A stretch of 64,000 nt of DNA from Armillaria gallica (Eukaryota; Basidiomycota; Agaricomycetes; Agaricales; Physalacriaceae): contig JBANDB010000004.1 of the NCBI GenBank assembly GCA_037576215.1, positions 248,001 through 312,000 on the forward strand. Reading direction: 5' to 3'. Position 1 is the first letter of the stretch; the number at the start of each line of letters is the position of its first letter. The notes beneath the pieces were generated by a model. That model did not search any database. It was given only the letters and a program-made list of their open reading frames with translations, and was not told the origin of the DNA. Made by a program: the position numbers and the translations under genes. Shown here in pieces: positions 34,066 to 45,656 of the stretch.

Positions 34066-37000
34066 ATGTCCTCCAGCAGTCAGGACAACGACTTACCGGA
34101 ACCAGTGTCGAAAGAAAATGGGATTCAGATTGCTGTTGGGTCGTCCTCCTCCCCAGAGGCCCAGAAAGGATTCCAGGAGTCTCAGAGCTCCCAGCATCCG
34201 ATACCATATTCTACTACGACAGGGAAAGGGACTCACGTCAACTCACCTGAGGAGCCTATGTCACATCCAACCAGGAAAATGCATTCACAGATTTTTGCAC
34301 TACCACCGCAATGCACCAGCACTTCCGTCGGTGTGTCAATCGGTATGTGTACGTTTATAAAGCACTACCCTTATTCTCATACATAATGTAGCTGATTATC
34401 GAAGGTATGCCCCAAGCCAACCTCTCGAAGAAGCTGCGCCAACGTCCAGCATATGGAGGGCCTATTTGGATGAAAGCCTCATTTACGACACCGACATGCT
34501 TGGGAACCAGAGAGGACAAGTGAATATTCTCCTAGTTTTTGTGAGCTTGTTCAATCAGATATATGTGACATCGCTTTAATTTCATTGTCTCTTGTAGGCG
34601 GGATTATTCTCTGCGGTTGTGAGCAACTTCATTGCGCAATCGTCGGCAAACCTTCAGCCAGACTATCAGCAATTATCGGCATATTTACTGTTCGACCAGA
34701 TCAATATACAACACGCGATAGCCAACGGAACTTCTCTGGACCGCATTACGACATCCGGTGCTGACCCCACCGCTCATTTCACCCCTAAAAAATTGGATTC
34801 ATGGATAAACGCGCTATGGTTGGGGAGTCTTACTCTCAGCCTTGCGACTGCGTTGTTTGCCATGCTTGCCGACGAGTGGTATTGCCATTATTTGTCTCCA
34901 GTTGCCGGAGATCCTCAGGTTCGCAGTCGTACTCGGCATTTACGATATAAAGGCTTTCTCGATTGGCGCGTCAGCAGCTGCATTGGCCTCCTACCACTAA
35001 TGTTGCATTTATCTCTCTTGCTGTTTTTTGTCGGCCTTTTCCTATCTCTCTTACCCCAGCAGCTGGGAGTTGCGTTCATGATAGGAACCATTTCCCTTGC
35101 CACATGTATCGTGTACGTTGTGACCAACATGCTCCCTCTGATATACCCAGAGTGTCCATATAAAACACCCCTCTCTTCAACCGCATGTGCCTTCGTCATG
35201 TGGATGCGCCGACACCCCCCCAGCACAGTCCTGAGAGCGATGACATTAATAGCACTCAAAAAAAGCACAGGTGCTATCATCAGGTGGATGCGTCAACAAT
35301 CCCTCCCTCGAGTCCTGCTTGAAATTTTACGGGCAGCAGTCAGGATTATCACATTTCACTACCGACAATGGATTTTGTTGTCCCACCTCGAATTTCCTGC
35401 CGAAATAAACACATTAGAGGGCTTCGAGATCTTTGCCGCGGAAAGTTCACGTGTCAAACATGATCTCGATGCACTTCTTTGGCTGTATGTGAGGTCGTCA
35501 ACCTCAGTCATCCGTCATCTCGTAATCCATGCTCTTGCTGGACTGCCTCTTGACTACATCCCGCATGCTAAGGAGGTTTTTAGCCCCCACTGGGTTGAAA
35601 TTCGCAATGAGAAAGAAAGAATGCTGATGGACTGTATGGAACTGACACATGATGGGTCTACTCGGTGGATTCCTCAGGATATTCCCAATATTGACCGCAG
35701 GATTGAGCCACTCCTCCGGCTAGACATTATGTTCCCTGAGTTACACCGGAAGTACTCGTCTGGAATCTTTGGAGAACATAATCTGGATTTCTCGATGAAG
35801 GATTTCTCAAATACTTTGTCGACAACTCTATCTTCTCACAGTTGCCTCGATGATTCACGTATTCAGATCCCAGTGTGCCTGTCTTCACAGAAGAAGGTCG
35901 CCATGAATGCCTTAGCAGACAATCGTCTTCACCACCCTGCTGTATGGAGACAGCTCTACAACTGGGCATGTGATCAAGGGCTATTTTATTCCTCCCGTAT
36001 TGACAGGTTTTGTCTGTCATCCTTTAACCCAGATTTCACCAGTGAGATGTTTCTCAGTTTGATCAGATCCATATACTCATCCAAACGGAATTGCTCTACA
36101 TTGCCGGGTTGCACTTTGGCGGAGTCTGCAGTACGTGATGAGATAGGAAGCCTTGTCCACATTCCTCTTTCCTTACTTGAAGAGTACAATCTGAATCCGT
36201 TGGAGAATTATGAACGACGACTTCTGTTCGCCATCCTACGCTTTTCGCTGCGTAATATGGATGCTCCCCAGTCCACCTTCCACTCGCGCCAGCCTCATTT
36301 TGTTCATGATGAACACTCGAAGCGTCAATTGTTGCGTATTGCGGTGCATGCACTCAACAGAGTCATCCATCCCCCCGCCTTGTTACCTTGGGTGTTCGAT
36401 CCGGAGGTATTCAAGGCGATAGGCTCCTACATCGCGTCTGACTTATTCCCTTATTGGGATTTTCCGGAATATCTTGATCATTCGGAAGATGGCTGCTCCG
36501 TCGTGCACGCTCTTGTGTGCCTGGCATCACTTATGCAGCGGGAACCCCACTTCAACGAATGTCTACCCCTTGAGGAATGGGCCACAAAATCCTTATTTTC
36601 GAATATCCTTAAGGTCCTCCAATTTTCAGAAGGAGGAAAAAGTCAAATTGTGTTGTCTCCTTTGTCAGCCATCGAATTCTCTCCATTTCTTCGGAATCAC
36701 TGTCACGATACAGAGCTCTTGGTCATATATATACTCGGTCAAGCTTTATCCAGGGGACTTCTCCAAGTGTTCGAAGCTTTCCGGGAGAAATCTAGTTTGA
36801 GTTACATTGCGGATAGAGAGTATCTTCACCACAAGGCCATTGAAGGACTGAAGGGGTATATCATCGGGCTCTCGGAAGCAGTAAAAAGGACTGGGAATCG
36901 GATTATTGATCCGGAAACGTTCCCTGGGTGGCATATCGAAGACCTCCATCGAGCAGTGGTCATTCGTTGCATGACTGCGAGCATCATTCGCAGTGACACC

Positions 37001-37427
37001 TCGCCACGCCTTGTATTATCTAACCTGGCTTCAATTGCTCCAAATCACCCGGAATGGTCTAACATCTTGGAAACATTAAATTCGCCACAAGATGACTTGT
37101 CCATTGAGAAATATAATTTCTACTGGCAGCCATCGTCAGATGACAAGGAGCGTTTGAAAAAGCAGATGAAACACGTCGTTGAGATTTTAGCCGAGTGTCT
37201 TGAGGTAGAAAGGCTTCGCAAGAATGGCATCAATCAGGTACGTGGACGATATAATAGCTTCAATCTACCTTCAACTAAACGCTTTCACACAGCCGCCGCA
37301 GATTTTTGACCCTCAGACCGGGTCTCCGGAAACTCGACGTGGATCCAGATGGCCAAACTGGATGAGAAAGCCACAGGACCTGAATACGGACGTAGAACTT
37401 GAATCTGGTGATATTGAGCAAGGATGA
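34066..37427 (+). CDS. DUF6535-family membrane protein, intact (DUF6535-3)
   Basis: Model: 34066-34342, 34392-34540, 34598-37237, 37293-37427; introns of 49, 57 and 55 nt (phases 1, 0, 0). The product is 1066 aa with no frame break. Residues 1-110 are polar and probably disordered. The DUF6535 domain follows (WRAYLDES at about 114, ILLVFAGLFSAVV across intron 2, LQPDYQQ, LADEWYCHY). Hydrophobic helices are predicted near 137-160, 213-235, 268-290 and 297-318. The remaining about 740 residues are soluble and helical and carry no recognised domain; the C-terminus ends in a short charged tail. DUF6535 has no established function. It is the most complete of four copies here and the reference for the others. 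A solo LTR sits just upstream. Confidence 0.88.
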
Positions 37428-40400
37428 TGCACGCATATAACGGTAGAGAGAAGGTAAGATAGGATACATATTGCATTATTCCACGTAGCATTGGTAAACA
37501 CTTCTATCAAGTTCTATAGCTTGGGAATTGTGCCATCAACACTCGGTACTTCTACTTACTTGGATACACCAAATCACTCGAAGATTCTTTGCCCACGACT
37601 CAAAGTCCTTCCTATGCTGATCGTAGCAATCCGTGAGAATGGCCATCGAACAATAACGATTGTTACAACTATCAATGACATCCTGACACGCATTGAGTCA
37701 CGCATGTCCAAAATCAATGTACAAAACATGCTTATGGACGTTAGACATGACCATCATATTCTCCGGTTTGAGGTCGTAATGTCTGCGCTCAGTAATCACA
37801 AACATGCCTCGGAGTGCCAAAGGATACAGTGTGATCGCACATAAGTATGGTATTCAAAGAATTAGATGTCCAGGTTTGTGTGGTTAAACTCGAGGGGTAA
37901 GATCGGAGAACAGCCATTGTCCTATTCCTGTACGACTGAGGGTGTGTGTCTACTCATCTTCAACGGTGCTGGTGTTGTAAGGTTCACGAGCAACGGTCAA
38001 GCAGCGGTATCATTTTTAACGGAGGTTTTTGTAGCGGACTCCTGAGTTTGAACAAAGTTCGAAACTTTAGCGCTATTACGCGCACGCGCGCCAGCCAAGC
38101 AAACGCAATACAACCACACGATCTGTTACTCCTTTCCCACGAAGATCCTTCATACATCAAGTACACCCAAGATGTGTCTTTTGCATGTTTCGAAATTCCA
38201 AACCCTCAGTTAATACGAGAAACTCTCAAGCGCATATCCAGATTTTCGCACGCAATGCTCAGTCTCAGTAGTGAAGTCTCAAATTTTGGATTTTAGCTCA
38301 TGAGCTACTTATGCCATCCTACGTTATCGAGATTTATAATAAGCCGCTACTTCACAGGCGTATGGAAGTAAGGACATGAGAAGTACTTGCTGCGAAATAG
38401 AAAGCCTAAACGACGATCTGTGCGCTCCATTCTCAAGAAGGCGCTGGAAAGCGATCGAGAGCATAAGCTTTCTACCATAAAACTGAGTGGCCCCCTTGTA
38501 CTTGATGCATGTTTCCGGCATTCCCTCTGCGTCACGTCTTTGCTCTGCAGGTTGATCATTGTTTCTGGTGGTATTACCCTCGTTCAGAACCTATCTGACA
38601 TTCCTCATATAGTAGCTCTTTCCGTTGCGAACGAGGGGAAGTGATATCATCATCCCGTTTGACCCATTCAAACGGCAGGCATACATTGGGCTATTGTGGA
38701 ACGATGACCGACACTAACTACGACTTTAAATAATACGGTAATCGCTACACTAGGATAGCAATTTTAATAATAACAAACCGTCTTTTTGTCCCGTGCTGAC
38801 ATTCGTAGCGGGGAATCCAGACCTTCGTTTCGAGGGCCGAAATTAGCTTTTACATCTGCCGAAGTGCTTAAACAACGGGCGTGTACTATTAGGCAATGCG
38901 GAGTCCTTATCAGTGAACTGAAAGAAAAAAAGCCCGATCCAAATCAGACAAGAAGTATTGCAGACGTGCTGGGACAGCTTATTTTGCGCCATTCTAGAAC
39001 CAAGGAGACGTGGAAATACGACATCTAGAGAAAGCGGATGCCCGGCTGCATTTGTGCAGAAGAGAAGGCTATTATCACTGCCACGGAAAATAAGGCATAT
39101 GTCGATTCCTAGAATACGTGTCAGCAGGATTATCTTTGAGGCATTTATATCACACCTTGATGCTGCGTATCGACAAGAAGTTGGATACCGAGTATTTCTC
39201 CAAAACCGTCTGAGCAGTGAAGTGCGGGGATGTGGCGATTTGCCGACGCATCATAGACTGAACTCTGGTAAATATGAGAAATAGGGAACCAAGAATGATG
39301 ACCCATATACTCTCGTATATAGAAATATCGATAAGCTTGCTGAACGCTCGACACGTCTGAAGAGACGGCGACATTCAGAACCTGTGGGTTTAGCAGACAG
39401 TATAATAATAGGAGGAAGACCACAAACCACGGAAGGATTAGGTGAAAGTGGTGGTCAATTAGATGTGATATGAATCCATTGGCTCCCTCGGTACTCAGGA
39501 AGCGAAAACACGGACGTCTCCAAATCGTATACCCGGCGCCCGCACGATCGGAAGTGATTTACAAGTATGCATATCCAGAATGGCCGAGTCCTCGAGCGCG
39601 GTACACGCAAGATCCCCGATTGCAGCCAGTTCTCTGGGGCAGTTACAGTCGCTGGGAGGTGAAGGGATGAAGGATGCCCGCAAGAATTTGGGAAGAATAC
39701 GTGTAGATATGTTCGTCCTCCACCCACGCTTGAGTGAGCCTATCTGGCTCGTTACGGATCTCAATCGTTCCCACGAGCTAGAATTCGCCGAAGGGCCGCT
39801 GACGAAGGAGCGATTCGACGTTTAAATTAAACGCTCATAAGCTGAGACATACAGGGATCAAGGGGAAGCGTGTGAGCTCTCCACGATTAGCAGGGTAAAG
39901 GTCGAGTGAGAAGCCTTCGAGCCAGTCCACTATGCGCGACTGGGAGAGAATAAGTCCTCGCCTTAGATGGTAACCTCGTGACAGAGAGAATGTGATCAGG
40001 ACGTTCATTGATGGGTATTTAATTGTGAGATAGGTGGGCGTTTATTCAGCCAGGGAACACTGGATCTATGAAAGACTGTCGATTGTGCATTATCTCGCAA
40101 GGAGTATTTTGCCGCCAGAAGTCTAGCCTACATTCTGGGCTAGAGCCGTCAAATTACTCTAATCCGTGAGAATTAGCGCTGCCTTGCGAACAAATGATGC
40201 GAGTCCTTGTATGACAACAGCAACAGTTTGTACCGAGAACATGGAGAAATGGGTGAGTACTTGTGTACGCCGCATAACCAAACTGGTAAGAGACATGAAT
40301 CTGCGATCCGACGTTCAGAATGCTGGTTGGCATATACGGCGGACAGGTTGAAGAGGGCAAGCGCGTCTATTAAGTCGACTGGCTTGCGGCAGTAGATTCA

Positions 40401-40673
40401 CGTGGCAATCAGTACAAGAATTTGAAAGTCGACGAACAGAGAGCAGCTGGATATGCAGACTGAGAAGAAAACAGGAAGAGAAGGGGAGGAGGTTTCGGCG
40501 TCCGTAGAAATTCATGTTCGGAAGCATCCGCGGCTTAGATGAAATTGACGTCATGGGGCACGCGATATCTATCAACGGCATCAATTGTCGTCAAGGGCTG
40601 AAAAAAACTCTAGATTTCTCTTTCTCCCACTCTCATTTTTTCATGCAGGGTCTTGGAGACGACGCCGACGACG
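37428..40673. other. Intergenic between DUF6535-3 and FB10
   Basis: No gene can be supported. Near 38030-38060 a segment with TTGAACAAAGTTCGAAA matches the flank after DUF6535-1. An 81-codon open frame at 39580-39825 has no recognisable domain. 40620-40665 is probably FB10 5' UTR; TTTTTTCATGCAG before GGTCTTGGAGAC may be a splice acceptor of a leader intron. Confidence 0.4.
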
Positions 40674-42482
40674 ATGTTCCTCCAACGGCGGCATACAGCT
40701 ACGGCGTCGCCAGTGAAAACGGGAGGAAAGCTGATGAAGAGGATGTCGACGCTGTTCAAGCCGGCGTCGCAACGAGTGGTGGAACGAGTGGGAGCAGTGC
40801 TAGTGGAAGAGGATGAGGAGAAGATTAAGATGTCGTTGTCATCGAGTCAGTCGTCGATGGACGATATTCGTAGACCATCCGGACTCGGACCGACGATCGA
40901 GGAGCATGCAAGCGTCATGCGTGTATACCGCGTTCAGGTCCCGCCTCTCCCTCCCTACCACCCGCCCAAGCCGATCCCTGAAATTCCGCCATTGCCAGTG
41001 GAGGTACTCGCCACGATTCTCTCGTTACTCCCACGCACGTCAGTGCCCGCACTCGCCTTGCTCTCCCGCGACTTTCTCTCTGCAGCACAGGCCGTGTTAT
41101 ACGGCGACCTCGACATGCGCGATGTTCGGGATCCCGACTCACTGTGGATATTCCTCGTCACGCGACGAGATCTCACTTCTCTCACGCACACCCTCCGTGT
41201 CCCTGCATGGCCATCTGCTCAGACTCGCGCGTATCTCATACCCCGCGTGCTCGCTCGGATGGACAACCTCCGCTCTTTATCACTCCCCTCCTTTGATCTG
41301 CACACCCTACGCCACCACTCCGCCTTTGGATTACGCTATATCGAGTTCGGGAACACACGTCTCTCCGGTCAGGCCGAGGGTGAGCTTCTCACGTGGCTCG
41401 ATCGCCAGACCAACGTCGTGTCCCTCCGTTTTCCGTTCCTCTTTGATGACGATGACGACGCGTCACCACCTACGCCACTGCCCGCCACACCTACGCGTAC
41501 CCGCCTTCTCTCCGCGCCTACCACGCCAAGCCAACCGTTTGTATTTCCCATGCCTCCGCTATCGCCGCTCCCGCCTACTCCAACGCCGACTCAGGACACG
41601 TTCAATCACACTACCGACACTCTACTTCCCAATCTTACGATACTCCATAGCACTCCACGTCTAGTCATCCTTCTCGCGCCTTCTCGACCTCTAATCGACG
41701 CGTCTATCACCATTTCCCAGCCAATCTATGCTGGGTTTCGACCTACGACCACCCTCGAGTCCCTCCCTCCATCCGTTCGCCGTCTCAATCTCGTCTTCAA
41801 GTCCGTGGGGAAGCGCACGGAGGAAAAGACACTTCGCAGTGCTGTTGTTGTATGCCCGAATATCGAAAAACTCGAAATAGAGGGCGAGGGTGGCGAGGAG
41901 TGCTGGTGCGCCATCGTCCCTCACTTCAAATCTCTTCGAGTCCTGGTCATGCGTATACCCGGGAGGGCACAAGTGAAAGCCGACAAGGAAGAGCTCGATG
42001 AAAGGTTCCCGCTCCCAAAACGAGCCAGAACACGGTCGACATCGTCAACCATCAGCCACTCTGGCCACTCCATGGTCGTCAGCGAACGAGCTCGCGCAGC
42101 TCGTCTAGCCAACGTATGCACCGCACTCCAACGCGTCGTCTTCCCGAATGGAGTACAGTGGCACCGTCCGTCTCCCCCACTACCGCGTTTCCCCCGCTCC
42201 CGGTCCACACCAAGTCTCCAATTCGATGATCTCTTCGTGAAGAAGATCGCTCGCGATGTTGTTCCTCCCCCGCAGCCTCCGAGGAAAGTCGTCCCTTTGA
42301 CGGAGCAATGGTTCATGAAGGCAGAACAGTGTTTCGACCTCAACGACAGCGGCGACGACGACGACGACTCCCTGTTCTTTAAACCGAGCCCGAGTAGGCA
42401 TAGTAGTTCGATGCAACGTTGTCAAGAACAGGTCGACGTTGATATTCAAGGCGCTGGAAAGATGGTGATGGCGCTGGTGTAG
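40674..42482 (+). CDS. F-box-like protein, intact (FB10)
   Basis: An uninterrupted 602-codon frame. The ATG at 40674 is chosen because ATGTTCCTC is conserved in FB8 and FB9. Residues 1-30 are basic, followed by an acidic helix (VERVGAVLVEEDEEK). The F-box-like domain is at about 105-150 (PPLPVEVLATILSLLPRTSV, ALLSRDFLSAAQAVLYGDLD). Leucine-rich, poorly conserved repeats follow (about 170-400), with a Pro/Thr-rich insert (PLPPTPTPTQDTF). The C-terminus has a poly-Asp stretch (DSGDDDDDSLFFKPS) and the conserved end DIQGAGKMVMALV. F-box proteins usually link SKP1-CUL1 ubiquitin ligases to substrates; the substrate here is unknown. It is the only open copy out of 14 in the window. Confidence 0.85.
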   Translation: MFLQRRHTATASPVKTGGKLMKRMSTLFKPASQRVVERVGAVLVEEDEEKIKMSLSSSQSSMDDIRRPSGLGPTIEEHASVMRVYRVQVPPLPPYHPPKPIPEIPPLPVEVLATILSLLPRTSVPALALLSRDFLSAAQAVLYGDLDMRDVRDPDSLWIFLVTRRDLTSLTHTLRVPAWPSAQTRAYLIPRVLARMDNLRSLSLPSFDLHTLRHHSAFGLRYIEFGNTRLSGQAEGELLTWLDRQTNVVSLRFPFLFDDDDDASPPTPLPATPTRTRLLSAPTTPSQPFVFPMPPLSPLPPTPTPTQDTFNHTTDTLLPNLTILHSTPRLVILLAPSRPLIDASITISQPIYAGFRPTTTLESLPPSVRRLNLVFKSVGKRTEEKTLRSAVVVCPNIEKLEIEGEGGEECWCAIVPHFKSLRVLVMRIPGRAQVKADKEELDERFPLPKRARTRSTSSTISHSGHSMVVSERARAARLANVCTALQRVVFPNGVQWHRPSPPLPRFPRSRSTPSLQFDDLFVKKIARDVVPPPQPPRKVVPLTEQWFMKAEQCFDLNDSGDDDDDSLFFKPSPSRHSSSMQRCQEQVDVDIQGAGKMVMALV

Positions 42483-42488
42483 CAAGAG

Positions 42489-42542
42489 GTACGTGTCTGT
42501 TTCTCCGTTCTTGTTGTTCAATGTTATAATCCTTCTTCGTAG
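42489..42542 (+). other. Conserved 3'-UTR intron of the F-box family
   Basis: Six bases after the FB10 stop there is a 54-nt GTACGTGTC...CTTCGTAG segment followed by ATCTTCT. The same arrangement (GTAYRYG...TTCGYAG or TCGTAG) follows the stops of FB8, FB9, FB13 and FB14 (57 nt at 58837-58893). This fits a spliced 3'-UTR intron kept through duplication. Confidence 0.55.
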
Positions 42543-43120
42543 ATCTTCTACCCGTCGTCATCAAGACGACTAATTTGACTACCCGTTTATGTGTATAACT
42601 TTATCTGTATCTATACTTACCTACGTTCATCGACTCGTGGATCTATACCCCAAAATTGCAAGCTATCTACGTTCTTCATAAAAGACAGAAAATTTTTTCC
42701 AGTCTCACTCAAATTGAACGACGCAAGGGACCACATACTCAAAGAAGAATCGGAGTGATCAGGAAGCAAAATGCCACGTCGAGGTATGTTTTCATTTTCA
42801 CGCTCGTCTTATTCTGTAAATGTGTGTTCGATAGTTCCTCGCTGTTGGAAGGTTCACCAGCGAGGTAGGATGAAGAAAAGTCTGTGCACATTCGGGGGTA
42901 TCTGCGTGATCATAGGACCCCTTCAGAGATATGGCACTGCAGTTCCCAACTGCTTGAACGCCATCTGGGGATTCTCGTCTCGTGAGCTTTCTGTCTTCCG
43001 CTAAGTCTTGACCATGCAGAGTCCCAGTATATGCGAGGTCCAGCATCGATGACATTGATGAAAGAGTTGCATTCCCCAGAGAGCCCTTCGACATCAATCA
43101 TCCGTCGATGCTGGGATATA
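42543..43120. repeat. F-box 3' flank
   Basis: Aligns in order with 58894-59560 after FB14: CGACTCGTGGAT, TATACCCCAAAAT, TGCACATTCGGGGGTA-type and GGGATTCTCGTCT blocks. The duplicated unit therefore extends about 600 bp past the stop codon. No gene. Confidence 0.55.
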
Positions 43121-43954
43121 AAAATGACGACCGTCTTTTTAGGACGTGCTCATACTCGAGCGCATTGATAGACTGTCTTTTATAAGGGGTAAAGAGTCCA
43201 TCCCGGAGCATACTAGGCAGGTCACGAAAAACTCTTCGCGTGACTCTCCATGACATCCTTCTTGAACAAAGATCATACTTTCTGATCCAGTCAGCAAAAA
43301 CAAATCTCCGTACTCAAGTCAAAAGTTACATACGGGACCACATAAGCGAACAAGATCCACACACCAACACGGCGTGAATTACGGACACGTGGTTCCATTC
43401 AGAATTGGTACACCTGATTTCGTTTCCACTCCAAGTCAGCGTTTCCAAAGTTCAGTAAATGTCGGTAGAGGCGTTTCGTGCTCATAAGCCATTTGTGCTG
43501 ATTGTTACTACTCTAGAAACGTGCCGAATCTCGGGTAATGACTTTGAAGCGTATTCATTGTTAACTGATGACTGACCAGGCGACTGTCAGCCTCTCTTTT
43601 TCAAGCTGCATAAGTAAACCACTTCCGGCCGGAGATGCGATACGCGATTGCCGAGAAGTTAGATGGCTGTAGAGCGTGTGGTGTATAGCCATATGGGTTC
43701 CTACTGGCCATCTATTTACATGCGAAACTTGAATATTAAATTTCGAAAGTTATACGCCCATTCCAGACGTATCGGAGACTCGGACTTGCCTATAATTTTC
43801 CTGGTGCTCTGTCCATCCATAGGTTTCAAACTAGGTCGTCGAACGATACATTGCAATAACGTAGTGATCCGTTTGACTTTAGTTACATAAGACGTTACAC
43901 CTCGATGCCAATCGATTTGCGGTGGGTTTTTGATCTGATCATCACTTCCGAAAA
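43121..43954. other. Intergenic, nothing recognised
   Basis: No supported feature up to the target duplication of the next element. Confidence 0.35.
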
Positions 43955-45074
43955 GGGCCAAGAGAATTCTGCGTTCGACATCTGCGTGCATGCGTTCAAC
44001 TGCGTTCGGCTGCGTTTGCGTGAGTTCAACTTGCATACGTTTGTGGGCCCGTCGATGCATTTAGATGCATGGTATCCTGATAGCCAGTGTCTTTCAACGA
44101 TACCGGTTAATTATGTTTTCTGTTGAAAAATGACTTACTTTTCTGAGTTTCCTGGAAATATCTCCATGACTTATTATGACATAAGAACGGAGGGGAATCA
44201 TCTATAAAGGCTATAAATGCATGCATGTTGGTCAGTTCTAGTCTCACAACGACTATAGTACCGTTTGATGCTGAACTACTTGTGATCCCTTCGTTTTTCT
44301 CGACTTTGAGTAAATCAGGCACCTCTAAAATCAACGCAAAGACTCACGCCCCTCAGAAATAAGTCACGCATGCGTCCAAACATTGAACGCATGCGTTAAG
44401 ATAGTGCACGCATGCGTTCCTTTTGGAAACGCATGCGTCCGAAATTAAACGCAAGTGTGTGACAGTTATGTGACAAATCTGCGTTCGGTGCGTTTGATGC
44501 GTTCAAGTCCGAGTTGAACTAGTTGACTTATGATCGCTTCTATTTCTCCCTCCCGTAATTGCTTCTAGTTGGTCACTCTAGGCAGGTATTTTATTTCTAT
44601 GATGTATTCTAGTCATACATAGCCAGGTTGCTGTCAAGTGGTCGTTTTTGAGCCAGGATTTGGCCCAGTTTCTTCTTGGTTTCTTCAGCTTGTTCCTCAA
44701 CAGAATGGTAATGGTACTGTGGTTATTACTGAAGGTTATCATACCTCATGGCAACTAACACCTCTCAAAACCTCCAGATGCTCTTACATCTAAAATACCA
44801 GCTCGAACATTAATGGACTCAGCTGTACAGAGACACTGCCATGAGGAAGAAAGTTAATTATCGCCGGTGTCAATGTCATACTGGGTATAAATATGATAGG
44901 CAGTAAGTCTTACTTACACTGTAGCTAATGAAGTGATTTTACAGGTGTCTGTAAGCCCAAATGCACAAGACGCCCAACAAACGCATCCATGTCACGCTCA
45001 CGCAGATGTGACAAACGCATGCGTGAAAACGCAAACGCACGCACGCAAACGCAAACGCAGAATTCTATGTGCCC
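43955..45074. mobile_element. Mutator-like non-autonomous element, 1120 bp
   Basis: Bounded by a perfect 9-bp direct repeat TTCCGAAAA (43946-43954 and 45075-45083). The inverted termini match at 18 of 21 positions: GGGCCAAGAGAATTCTGCGT on the left and GGGCACATAGAATTCTGCGT on the right complement. Sub-terminal TGCGTT/AACGCA motifs are dense at both ends, and an array of ACGCATGCGT palindromes lies inside (44366-44459). No transposase or other protein is recognisable in the interior. A 9-bp target duplication is typical of Mutator-like elements. Confidence 0.8.
44366..44459. repeat. Palindrome array with exact 21-bp period
   Basis: The 10-bp palindrome ACGCATGCGT occurs at 44366, 44387, 44408 and 44429, each 21 bp apart, with unrelated 11-bp spacers. 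A degraded fifth unit (ACGCAAGTGT) follows at 44450, again 21 bp on. Another copy of the palindrome is at about 45015 near the right end of the same element. Conserved palindrome with variable spacer suggests a set of binding sites on one face of the DNA. Confidence 0.85.
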
Positions 45075-45083
45075 TTCCGAAAA

Positions 45084-45597
45084 TGAGGAAATTTCTGGAT
45101 GATATCCTCCATCTGAAAACTACAACAGAAACTACTCCGGTGTTCTCGTCTCCGAAGGATATCTATCTATAGGACACAACCAGCACCTCCTCCGCATCGG
45201 AGTATTGTATAAGGGAAGCTTGCCGAGGGAGATACAGTGGAATAGTTTCCGATATGGTTTTTACGGACCAGAAATGTTCCGGAAACATCCCAATAGTCAG
45301 TTACACGGGTCGACAAAGCAGGAATAGAACACCTTCGACAGTGACTGTTGCTGTCCTTAATGGACTCTAGGTCCTTGCTATGTGAACGTGAAGTATTCTA
45401 CATGCCAGGCTGGTCAAGCTTGGGTCAGACCATTCGCAGGCCGGGTAAGGGAGGCAGTGCTATTTTCCTCGACGCGGCTACTCTACGGACACGGAGATGG
45501 CACATTCAGCCCTTCGTGGAAATTCATATTTCCCCAAGTATGACGAGTTTTTTTCATTGATATCGGCTCCCCATGGAACCTGACCTGCATGCCGGAG
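45084..45597. other. Upstream region of the Ser/Thr-rich protein gene
   Basis: No other gene recognised. Confidence 0.35.
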
Positions 45598-45604
45598 TAT
45601 TTAA
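45598..45604 (+). promoter_or_regulatory. Possible TATA box
   Basis: TATTTAA lies 53 bp before the ATG of the Ser/Thr-rich secreted protein gene, a plausible distance for a fungal core promoter with a short leader. It is inferred from position and sequence only. Confidence 0.4.
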
Positions 45605-45656
45605 GGCGAGGCCTTGAACCTCGTAGCATCCAGCAACTCTCATCCAGGATATCAAC

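Noticed and set aside
38387..39028. Several 60-110-codon frames between DUF6535-3 and FB10
   Set aside because: Overlapping frames on both strands without a conserved motif; none can be extended through plausible introns.
40813..41664. A 283-codon plus-strand frame overlapping FB10
   Set aside because: It is an alternate frame of FB10. Its Arg/Ser/Pro-rich composition reflects the frame shift, and no homology was seen.
44366..44459. Regularly spaced repeats resembling a CRISPR array
   Set aside because: The repeat is a 10-bp palindrome with 11-bp spacers inside a eukaryotic transposon; there are no cas genes and no CRISPR-like repeat or spacer lengths.
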